Below are positions 49,413-61,500 of a stretch of DNA of 64,000 nt, one piece after another. Numbering within the stretch: position 1 is the first letter of the stretch; each line of letters starts with the position of its first letter. Source of the stretch: Muricea muricata. Lineage: Eukaryota; Cnidaria; Anthozoa; Malacalcyonacea; Plexauridae. Both the position numbers and the translations under genes were made by a program. The notes below the pieces were generated by a model. That model was given only the letters and a program-made list of their open reading frames with translations. It was not told the origin of the DNA and searched no databases. The stretch covers positions 2,108,501 to 2,172,500 of the forward strand of contig OY979730.1 of NCBI GenBank assembly GCA_963855995.1, given 5' to 3'.

Positions 49413-49497
49413 ATTGGAGGAATAAATTGGATCTCATTGGCCCCTCTAAAGTCCTGAGTTCTAGTTGGAGGGAAGGCTTTTAATTGGTCAGTTCGAA
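49413..49497 (+). promoter_or_regulatory. Candidate KIF23 cell-cycle promoter: CCAAT boxes and CHR-like site
   Basis: Four inverted CCAAT boxes (ATTGG) lie at 49413, 49426, 49436 and 49483. A TTCGAA at 49492-49497 resembles the cell-cycle homology region bound by the MuvB/DREAM complex. It is 60 bp upstream of the KIF23 start codon. Mitotic kinesin genes in vertebrates use this CCAAT-plus-CHR layout. The motifs are short and can arise by chance, so this is an inference from clustering and position. Confidence 0.35.
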
Positions 49498-49557
49498 GCG
49501 AACGCGGTTAGCTCGAAAGGTTCGTCCTATATTTTCTTGTTTTGTCGCCGTTTCGAA

Positions 49558-52500
49558 ATGAAATCCTCAAGGTAAGATGTAATTTTTGGGTTTATTTGTT
49601 ATTATACAACGCGAATTTAATGTCTTTACTTTGCACTTTAGTGCCCCTTCGCCGTACCCACGAAAAACCCCAAAGAAAACGCCGAGAAAACCGTCAAAGT
49701 CGAAGCCAACAGACCCCGTCGAGGTATAAAAATTATGCCGAAAATTTTTAGCTCTTTGTTCGTTAAATTTTTGTTTGGTAACGTGAGTGTTTGCTTGGAA
49801 ATGGATAACTTAGACCGCTTTCCTTTGTTTTTATTGACAGAAGTATTCAGTGCACAAATTATTTGTCGTTCTTTAATTTTGTAATACCCATTTTTTGTTA
49901 TTAAAAAACTACTGACCAGTGTAAAATATTTGAATACAGCTATTATTAAACATAGACGATATTGCAGTCTACTTCGTTCCTTGCAAGTTTAGCAGAGTGA
50001 TCAACATGAATTGAAGATAAATTCGTGATTTCTGCCCAGAAATGTTAAATGGAAGATACAATTGATATCCAGGCAAATACGCCATAAAATTATTGCCTTT
50101 TCTCCCAAGGTATTCTGCCGAATAAGGCCTCTAAATGACAACGAAGAAGAAACTTGTATCGAAGTCATAAGCAACACTACCATCCAGCTTAACCCACCAC
50201 AGGTATATGACCATTCTAAAACTAAGCATGTCAGTCTATCATTGTTAATACTTGCCCTAGAGTTGTTACCTGGCTTAAAATTTGCAACAATTATCTTATA
50301 GAACTCTCAAGGATTCAAGTCAGGCCATAGAGTTACTGCGGTGAGCCATCACTTGGTACTGAGTAGCCCAAATGACTTTTTGACACTCTTAAACATAGCT
50401 AGTGAACAACGCCATAGAAATATAGAATACCTGGCCACTTAGGGTTAGGGATATAAACTGGTCAGGTATTCTAGAACTACTCCACAAATAAAATGCCTAA
50501 AAAGTTTGGGTAATGCATGCCAAAACATTGTCGGTTTTCCATGTTATTATCTCCATGTCTCGAGTTTTGAATAACCCAATAAACTGCTGACAAGACTGAG
50601 AGACGACCTTAGAAATTTAAGAAACAAAACTGTTTTCGATGTAGACGCAACATTCATTCAAGCAAGTGTTTGATGAGGACAGAGATCAGAAAAGTGTGTT
50701 TAATACTGTGGCCCTTGATATCGTCCATGATTTAATCCATGGCAAGAATGGTTTGTATTCTGCATATTCTTAATCCTTTTTTGCAAACAGTTCAATCAAA
50801 TATAAGACAACAACAAATCCCCAAAAATCATCATAAGCATCTTTTAAACTGAGGATTTGACCAAAAAATTTGAATTGCAATAAACTTGGAATATAACCAA
50901 GTTATTTGTCTTTACATTCATAATTTCTGATTTTTCTAATCGTTGTGCTGTAAACGGTCATTATGGCTTGAAAGCTTCCCACAAGATGTCTGTGAGTCAA
51001 CAAACTGACTTGGTGGGTGTTAGAAAAGTGTGAGATTCTCGGCAAATGATGCTAAAAGGTTGTAGAATTCTCTGTAATTGAGATTCATGCTGTGTTTCAG
51101 GTCTCATATTTGCATATGGCATCACGGGATCGGGAAAGACTCACACGATGACAGGAGAGCCAAGTGATGGAGGATTATTGCCTCGAGGATTGGATGTTCT
51201 TTTTAACAGTATTGGAGGCTTTCAAACTAAACCTTGTGTAAGTTGAGACAGACGCTAAACAGTTCAAATAGTAGCAGGACAATGTGTCCGAAAAGAAAGG
51301 CAAGCCTTTTGAATGTGAATGTTTTAATTCCCATGTGAGACCCTTCTGAGTATTTTGGAGAAAAGACTTCCTACTAATTCACAATGCATGAATGAAAATT
51401 CTCTATTATATTGTTCTATGCATTCTTGAGCTCATTAGGGAGTTAAAATTAACATTCAAATTTGAGTGTTTAGCAGCTTTCTGGAGCATGACTTCAAAGA
51501 GTAGCATTTTTCTGGCCACACTGTATTTAAGGAAAATTATAGCAAATTTTAGGTTCGTAACAAATTTGATGCAATTTTTACAGAAATTTGCAGCAATGGC
51601 TGCGTTTATACACATAATAACAGTTTCCCAAATACCTTGTACTGTAGTAAAAAATACACATCAAAGTTAAAGAAGATTGCAAAAATTGACCTTTATTTTA
51701 ACTTGTTTTGCAAAACCTTATTTGCACAGAAAGATAATTATTTTACAATCATAAATATCAAGTAGCAGTTTTTATTGTTACATGTATATGAAATTATCAC
51801 ATTTCATTACAAAATTGATGCCCCCAATTTTCCACCTTTGAGAATATGTAGGTGTGCAGCCCTACCCTGCTACTGTACTCAATGTTCTTCCCCCGCACAG
51901 GTTTTTACCCCGGACAAAAGCAATGGCATGGATGTACAAAGTGAATCTGATGCCAAGTTAGATTATGACCAAAAACAGAAGGAAATGGCTGCTCTCTCTT
52001 CCCTTAGGAAGAACAGGTAAAATTTCTTCATTAGTGATTAGTGAAGTTAAGAAAAGTACTTAGATGATCTGGGTTCAAACTTTTGGGAAAGCTAGCACCA
52101 TTTCCTTTACTCTGTAAAGTCAACTTTGTCTGCAATCAAACCTTCAAAGTTGAGCCAGTGTGTTTTGTTTTTCTCTTTCAGAGGTGATGATGATATTGCT
52201 GACATGGTGCGAATACCAGATTGCTACAAATTTGATGATGTAAGTTCCATTTTATAATTTGACAAGTTAAATCTTGTGGAAACACCATATAAGTTTGTTA
52301 CAGATAAATTATGTTGCATGTATTGGTGTTCCCACAAATGTGAGGTTATTGTATTGCTACAAGTGCCACGAAAACATCAAGAATGTTACTGAATGTCTAT
52401 TAAACTACGACAATTTTGACTTCGCCAGTAGTTATCTTTGCTAAATGATACATTAATGGTTTAAAAGTGACCATAAAAAAAATTCTGAATTCAGTGGTGG

Positions 52501-55500
52501 GTGATCTGGCATGCGAAATTGCTAGTCTCGACGCACGGTCACATATTCTTTAACCGAGGGACAACAAAAGCCACAAACGAGACGCCCGCTGTGACAATCG
52601 TCATAAGAATCGTTCCAACTAATTCTACCGTAATACGAATGCTGAGAATTTTCAGACCCATGTCTTTCTCACAGCTGGCCATGTACTGAAATAACTGCAT
52701 ATCCTCTTGGGGCAAACCTTCTGACAGGGGGGTGACATCACATCTCTTTGCCACCTGGGTAACCGAGCGATGTATGGCAGCTGATACCACAGCCGGTGGC
52801 AACAGCTTGATGAGTATTGTCACTAGATCGAAGGTGACTCCCCCTGCGTATTGCCATAATTCATAGTGCTTTCCAAATGCATCATCAAAATATGCGAAGC
52901 TAAATATTATTATGTCCAACGCGTGATAACTTACTGCAAAAGATATAATAAAATTGAAGTCCCTCTGTGTCCTGTCTAAAGAGTTTCTTAGTTCCTGTTG
53001 CCTGTATAAAACCTGCACTGGACTGGTTTCTTTACAGCGAGCGATCTCCACGAGGGCATCGATTTGCAAGCTATGAACATGACACACGAATGCGTAAACA
53101 CTAAGCCATACAGCCCACCAACCAGTCGTATATACGATCACAATCGTGTACACTGCCTAGTGCCAAATACTGGAGAAAAATGGCCTCCAATGAAGCGCAA
53201 AGAATACTGCAGACAGCAGCCATAGTGTGACAGAGATCCATGTATAGACCTTGGCTCGTTTGCGCAATATCTCGCGATATCCTGCAGACACGTTTTGCAC
53301 GCTTGACACGAGCTCTGTGAACTGTCCGCGTCTCAAATAAACTTGCGTGAAGACAAACGGGCATAGAAGATTAAGACACGTTGACACGCTGTTGAGAAGG
53401 TCCGCAAAATGTACTTTATTTTTCTTGAATCTGTAGTGGATAAAGTCCAGAGCCATGACAGCAACGAGCGATACAAGCCATAGAACTAAAACGAGAACAT
53501 CGTATATTTTATATATGATCTCCTTAACTTCGACGCTGTCGTCCTGGAGAGCAGGCCGCCACATGCCAAGCAGTTGTAAGAGACAGTAACATGGTCTCAT
53601 ACAGTCGCTTGAGCCTTGAGGTCGCCTTTCTTCGTGCAAAATACAAGTTGAAGACGTAAGCTCGCAGTCTGTATTCGATTTACGATGTTCTACACTGCTT
53701 GAAAGTAACAAATTTGTGTCTATATCACGCTCAGCCATTTCCGCACAGAGGCGTAGGAACGAATTAAAAGTTGGGGGGGGGGCTGAACATACGAGCGCCG
53801 AAGGCGCGAGTTCTGTGGAGGGGTCCGGGGGGAATGTAGAGGGTCCGGAAAATTTTGAAAACTAGAACCCCGGAAATGCCATTTCCGGCGATTTAGGCAC
53901 TTAATTTGGAGTTTATTTTGATTGCAAAAATGAGCTAAATTTGGCACATTTTTTACAAAAAATGTGAATAATGTATAACGATTTCAAGAAAAAATGCATT
54001 AGTTAAAGTTTGGATGTTGATTAGTGAATGTGAATTTTTGATATCTATACTAAATGTTTATTGAAGTCAAATACTGATTTTATAGGTCCTATAACAATGT
54101 AATTAGATATTGACACGAAAACAGGGAAATCTAACATTCTAACCATTCTAACACACTATCTAACACAACATTCACGTGATTAAAATCACGCCGGACGGAT
54201 TTTTTTTGGGGGGGCTTAGCCCCTCCTTACAAAATTTTGGAGGGGCTCGAGCCCCCCAGCGCCCCCTGTTCCTACGCCACAGTTTCCGCATGACAGCAAA
54301 TTGTGACAGTCGAACTGCGCATCACAATAATCAACTCGCGTGATGTTGGCAAGGCGGAATGATATGCCCTGTGGGCCGAATAAATCCTCTAATAGAAAGT
54401 TAATAAATTATTAATTGGGGGAGGGCATGACTACGAACCGTTGCAGAATCCATATAGTTGCGAGAATTTAATAAACATTTAGTGATTTATTTATGGTCTC
54501 TTCAGACAACTAAGTGATCTGAAAACACGGACGAGTACTGACACTAGTTGTCAAACAGAGATCCATTTTTCCAGCCAAACTAGCAAATTTCTCATCAAGT
54601 ATAATTTACTTCGCTTCCAAATTTCTGGTGGACTTAGAATTTTCTTTACTGAACATGATCACAAAGTTTCAACAAGTTTCATAAAGGAAAATGAAAGAAA
54701 TAAGTGATTAAAAACAGACAAATGCATTTTTATTCGATAGCTAGTTCCAGGCGTTCTCCTCACGGTCAGCCGGATCAGCTGGATGTTAGACTTAAAGTGC
54801 TGAACGAAAAGTTTCAGCAAATTGAAACTCGATCCAATATGTGGTGCAACTACGGTGCTAAATATATTTTGAGTCTTTACTAGACTGTCGTTTCCCATCG
54901 CAAAAAAGATTCCCAACTCAAGTTGACGAAATCAGCGTGTTTAAATGAAGTTTTTCCATCTATGTAGCTGGCTACTTCTAATTCTGTACAGTTCTTTCGT
55001 TTCTCTCGCATGCGAGGATTTACCATTATTGAAACGTTTACGGCTCTTATGCATGCATTGCACAATTCCACGGGCAGCGTTTGACATTCAAACCAAGAAA
55101 ACTGAAAGGGAAAGAGCAGAGCTTACTGTAAAATTGATTTGTATTGTTTTGATGTAGGTCGATGAAGACAATGGATATGCCGTTTTTGTTTCCTACGTCG
55201 AGATTTACAACAACTTTATCTATGATCTACTCGAAGACGCGAAACAGGATTTTATTTGTCCCAAGTGAGTGTTTCGGTTTAAAATGCAACATGTTTTTTA
55301 GAAACAAAATGTCGCTTACAAGACTTGATCCTGTTTCAGACCTCCAGTTTCGAAACAGTTGCGCGAGGACAACAATAGAAATATGTACGTTCAAGGCGTC
55401 ACCGAGGTGGAAGTAAAGAGTACGGAAGATGCTTATGCCATGTTCTGGAAAGGTACAGTTTACTGTATGATATAAGCTAATACCTGGTTGTCATATTATA

Positions 55501-58500
55501 GTAGTTTGTGGTGAAGTTTTATTAAGTATCAATTACATTAATAGTTTGAAACCGATGTAAAATATCAATCGCTTGATGACACAAGATCTGGTGGGTTTGA
55601 GCACATATTGGAAAAAACCGACCTCTCTTGCCAAAAAATCTTAAAAAGCTATGTCTGACTGAAAATATAAAAAGAAAAAACTCTGAAAAATACAGACATC
55701 TCGCAATTAAAATTTAATTAAAACAGGACAAACAGTCGAGGCTATTAATTTCCGACTTTGTTTCAAAGTTGGTTTATTTATGACCGGATTTACAAAGTAT
55801 TACTCAAGGCTGATTACATGTGCAGACAATCTAAGTCCTCTCGTTTTTGCCACTGGTAAAGCGATCGTGAAGTATTGTGCGGTACTGTAAATATTTTTCT
55901 GTCCAAAGGTCAAAAGAAACGTCGTGTAGCTGACACTCAACTGAACATGCAGTCCAGCCGCAGTCACAGCGTCTTTACGTTGAAACTCGTGCAGGCGCCT
56001 TTGGATCCTGACGGAGAGAGTGTCCTCTTGGTACGACTACAGTAAATGATCTTTAATTGTGACATTTAAAACATATGGAATGATCAAGAGCCGACACAGT
56101 GATGGTTACAGCGCAATATACCTGTCTTTGATGTAACAGAAAATTTGATTGGCTCCACACTTTCTCCGAGCCAATCGAATTTCGTGTAACATCTCGTGTT
56201 TGAATTTAGGATAAAGATGAAGTGCGTGTTAGTACGCTGTCGATGTGTGATCTCGCTGGATCGGAGAGAACGAACAGAACTAAAGCTGATGGAGATAGAT
56301 TAAAAGAAGCAGGTATTATAAAGTGGTTTTTAGTTGAACTGATGCTTTGTGTGGTCAGTCTGCTGTCTCAGGTGGGGGAATCAAAACTTTTCAGAGTATG
56401 CAGTGGCGTCCACCTTAAGCTCAGTGTCGAGACCTAATTAAAAAGAGGCTTTTTAATTGTCTGTGATACTAGTCGCACTATCACTTAGAGATGTCAATAT
56501 GTATGTGTCATTATATTGATTTTAAAACTTTGTGGGTGTTTTGTTTCAGGCAATATTAACAAAGATTTGATGAATCTGCGTTCATGCTTGGAGATCTTAC
56601 GGGAGAACCAAGCCAATGCAGATGGCTCACAGACTGGAAAGGTTTGTAGACAAAGCCTATTATGATGCCCACGCGATGCTATGTACAATAGTATATTAAT
56701 ATAAAATTTTCCATATTTTAGATGGTTCCATACAGAGAGAGCAGATTGACGCATTTATTTAAAAACTTCTTTGATGGAGAAGGCAAGGTATGGTGTGTGT
56801 ATTAATACGGAGTAATGGTGCAACATTGGTGCCAGTATACTGCCCCGCGTGTAAGAGAATCCGCTGTCCAAATCCGGGAACAATACATCATAGAATCCCG
56901 ACTAACATGCATATTGATTTGACCGAAATCAATCCATTGGTTGTTGTAATTCGCAATTCGCGTGTCAGGATTCGGAAACAACAAGACAAACTTTGGAATT
57001 CATGCATTGGAATCCGAAATCCGTTTTCCATTAAGTCGCTTACCTGCACTTAATACAACTAATTTGAATACAGCCCACAAAGGAAAAGGTATAAATCTCT
57101 GCCTCTGCAGACAGACCATATCACGTCGCCGAGGATAACAATAAGTGTAGATAATGACTCAACTGTGAATTGAGTGAACTGTACCTGTGGACAGTGTAGT
57201 ATTCAGCTGTGTTTTCTTCGATTGATGTAGGTTCGCATGGTGGTGTGCTTGAACCCTAGTGCTAAAGAGTTCGACGAGAGCGTGGTATGTTGTGTTCGCC
57301 AGTGATGCATGTTTTCAGTGTGAAAGTTCTCAAGATCGTAACACCTCGTTGCTCTTTGTCGTCTTTTTAGCACGTCATGAGATTTGCAGAAATTACTCAG
57401 GAAGTTGTCGTCGCTAGACCAACTGGTATCAAGTAAGGGATGATCACGCTTTACGGAATCATTTTGATGTGCTGAAATAGGCGCACCTCATTATTCCTCA
57501 TTTACTAGGAGTACAGATGTTAGTGTACTTGAAACTAAAGGTTGTTGTAATCTTGTTCACTTACAAAATCTTTACAACGTCACAACATTTAACTCGTGGT
57601 CTCTATATTCGTGGTGTTAACTTTCGTTTATACTTTATGTCTGGGAAGTGTCTTCACAGCAGCCAAAATGTTGTAGATATCAAGTATAAATATTCTTGTG
57701 AGGCGAGGCCGATGTTGGTTTCCTTCTGAAGCTTATTGGAAACGACACCATCTGCACATAGCTTCGTTTAAATGCATCAAAATCATCCAACCTGTTATCC
57801 CATCTTGGCTAAGCCTTGCTTTAGCTCTGTACCATTGAAAAACTCCTTACCATCATATCTTTGCAGCTCCAACACTGGACTTGCTCCTGGAAGAAGAAAA
57901 GGTAAGCAATGAATTTGCGTTCTTCTTTCCTTCATGGTTTGTTTCCAACGTGACAACAGTTAAATACTTCCTGAACTTTAGCAAACCAGATGTTCAAAGA
58001 AGCACTGAAAAACATCAAGGAAGATGCATCTGGTATGTTCATTATTTTGGAATAATCGGTATCTACTGTCTGAGCTTACTGATGCACAGAATTAACTTAT
58101 TTGTTAGTACATCATTCTATAGCTTTCTATAGCCAAGTGACCTCTTTTATACTATCCAACTGATCAAAGGCAAAGGCCTGGAAATGGCTACCGAATAAAA
58201 ATACATTTTGCTGTTTTTCACTTATATCTTTTATTTTCCTCAATGAAACTTGTTGAGACTTTGTAATCATGTCCAGTAAACAAAATTAAAAGTCCACCAT
58301 AAATTTGCAACCATGAGTTAAGTTTAAACACAGAAGTTGGCTGGTTTTGACTTCGTGCACATTTCATTTTAGATGGAGTTGGCAATCCTCTGCTTCTTAA
58401 ACCTGTACAAACATTCCCTCCGTTTCCGCTGATAGAGGTAACTGTTACTGGAATTTATGGGGGGGGGGGGGGTCAGAGAAGTGTTGGAGTAAACATGGTT

Positions 58501-61500
58501 GTGATCTGTGTTCTTGCAGATGAACAGCTCCGAGGATTGCATCACGCTGGTGAACCTTCTCAGATACCTTCAAGAACGGGAGAAAAGAAGAGCAACGCTT
58601 GAAAAAGATTTAGAAAGAAAACGTAAGCATTGCAAAATCAAAACAGGTTTACAATATCCACCGTACTGAGCTGGAAGCAAAAATACTCCTTGTTTGCATT
58701 CTTGCCCTGAACAACAAAAAATTCTGCATGGGACTGTTGCAGTTTGTTACGGTCATGCAGCTTTAAAGCGAAGTAGCATGAAATATAGATAAAAAATACC
58801 ACTTTTTACATCCTTTTTTGTTTGTTTGTAGGAGCGACGTTTCGACAGGAACTCGCAAAACTCGACAGTCAAACTTCGGAGAAAGACAGAGTAAATATTT
58901 TTTTTGCAATAATGATTGATAGCTACTTTATCCGTTAAAAAGGTTACGATTAATAACTCTTTTAGGAAATCAAGTTTTTAAACTTGTTTCTGATCAAGAT
59001 TTTTTTCTTTCTAGCTGATATTTGAGTTGCAAGCCGCGAATATTGAAAAAGAAAAGTATGCTTAAATCTAATTTTATACGATCAGTTGATAATCTAATGT
59101 AGGACATAAGTATTTTGAGCGGTAATACTAATGCACACATGAAGTCTGACATTTGAGCGAAAAAATTTAGGTCTCTTCCAACATATACATGTTTTGTGAG
59201 TGGCTGGCTGTATCACAAGACAATATTATAGAAATTAAACTCCTCGAAATAAATTTCAATATTTGCGTGCTTTTACTCTGGATTATTCGAATATCTATGT
59301 TAAGGGAACGCTTCTCCTATCTAACTCGCTTTTTTATTTTCAGAGAAATACAGAAGTTAGAGAGAAGATTGAAAGCATTCTCACAAAAGGTGTGTTCATC
59401 CGAAACTGATGCAGTTCGAGCCCTGCAAATATGTACTAAACCCATTTGTTAAAAATGGCATAGAAATTTAACATGTGTGTATTTGTAGAACGATGCTTTG
59501 CAGAAAACGAATCAGCAACACCAAGAGAACGCGAAGGAATTGCAGACAGAGGTATGTTAAATGTTTGCTGATGATATGATCATTACTGCGAAGTAGAAAC
59601 TTACTGAGTGACTATGCAATTGTTTTGAATAAGAGTTCTCTTGATTATTGGTGATACTGATACAGCCCTGCTTTGTTCCCAGGACTCGGCTCGTTCGTTA
59701 TCTAATAATAATTGCTATATTCTAAAAATATTTAATATACCTAGCTTGACGAGCAGCGGAAGACAATCAGCAAAGAAAAACAGGATCGATTGAAACTCAA
59801 ACAGGTGAGAGAAATGATTCTGCATAAATAAACAAGCAGTAACGTCACAATTCTGCATATGAATCCCAAAGCTAGTAGGTTCGATTCCCAAGCAGGTCAG
59901 GAATATTTTTAGCTTGCCCGGTGTGGATAAAATTTATTATAACACCACAAAATTCATTTTCACTTTAGTACATAACAACGCCAAGATATATAAAAAAAAT
60001 TGACCACAACGATATGTTAAAACACTTTGCCTTGCGATCTTCATTCCTCTTTACTTGTAGACTTTGAAAGGCGTGGTTACTCAAGAAAGAGATAAATGGC
60101 AAAAGGAATGCGTGAGTAAAATGAAAGAAAAAGGCCTGAAACTAGCTACCAAATAAAAATCTATTTTGCTGTTTTTAATCACTAATATCTTGTGTTTTCC
60201 GGTATGAAATTCGCTGAAACTTCGTAATCATTTTCAGTGAAGAAAATTATAAGTCCACCAGAAATTTGGAACCAAAGCAAATTATACTAATTGAGAAATT
60301 TGCTAGTTTGGCTCGAAAAATGGATTTCTATTTGACAATTAGTGCCAGTACTATTCCGTGTTTTCAGATCAACTGGAATATTGCCATCATGCATTATCGT
60401 AGGATCTTTCACCAATGTCGATATAACTGAACTAACGGCATTGGTATAGAACTGTATGTAGAACTACTCGAAGAAGTAAGCATGCTTGTTTTGTTTCAGG
60501 ACAAACGGGTCAAAAATAAAGAATTGGAAATGGAGACAAAGATAATAAAGAGCGAGGAAAAACTGCGACAACTCAAAGAAATCGTCTATAAAGTGAGTTT
60601 ACAAAAAAGAATTCGATGATTTTTGAAGATGTAAACTCGTGTCAATGCACTTGTGTATTACCAACCACTACTCACTTATTTCTTTTCGGAACAGAGTGAC
60701 AAGAAAAATGTAAGGCCATCAATTCGTGGCAAGGGATTCTTCAGGTCTCGATCTCCACCTCCTGTCGCCAAAAAGGTATCTGTCTGTCAATGTTTTGGGG
60801 ATAAAAATAAGATAAAGTTCTCTGATTGGCAGTTGATAGAGTAAAGCCTAGCCTCCATTAAGTCGCGAGTGTCGTCAATATGTCGAAGTGACCGATGTGA
60901 TAGAGTATGTACGCCGATCTACACTTAATATGACTAATTTGAATACAGTCCACAAAAGACAATTTAGATCCAGACTATATCACATCGTCGAGAGTGACTT
61001 TACTAAAGTCACAGCCCAATGGAAACTAGGCTCAAGAGGTAAGAGCCTTCTCTTAAACGATGTTTCTTCTACTAAATTTTAGCCTCCTGTCAAACTTCGC
61101 CACCGACGCTCAAGATCGACTGATTGTTGGCTTGAGCACAAACCTGCTGAAAATTTTGAAACAGGTATTGTGCACGGAGTTTTAAAATTTTACATAAAAT
61201 TTCGGTTAAATATGCAAGGATTGTAGACAAGATATTGTTTAACACCAAACATCGTTGTGGAACGTTAAAGTGTTTGAACATCACAAGTTAAGAAGTTATG
61301 AGCAACATTCCTGTTGTATCATGTGAAAACTAAATGCGTTCGACTGGTATAGTTTATAGAATAAATATCCGGATTTCAATTTACTCTCTCCGTTCAGAAA
61401 CAATCCTTCGTCCTGTGTTGAAGAACAAGAAGACAGTGAACGTTCCAGAAGAAAGACATTTCAAAGAATCTCAGGTATGTATCCCATCGCCCATCGCAGT

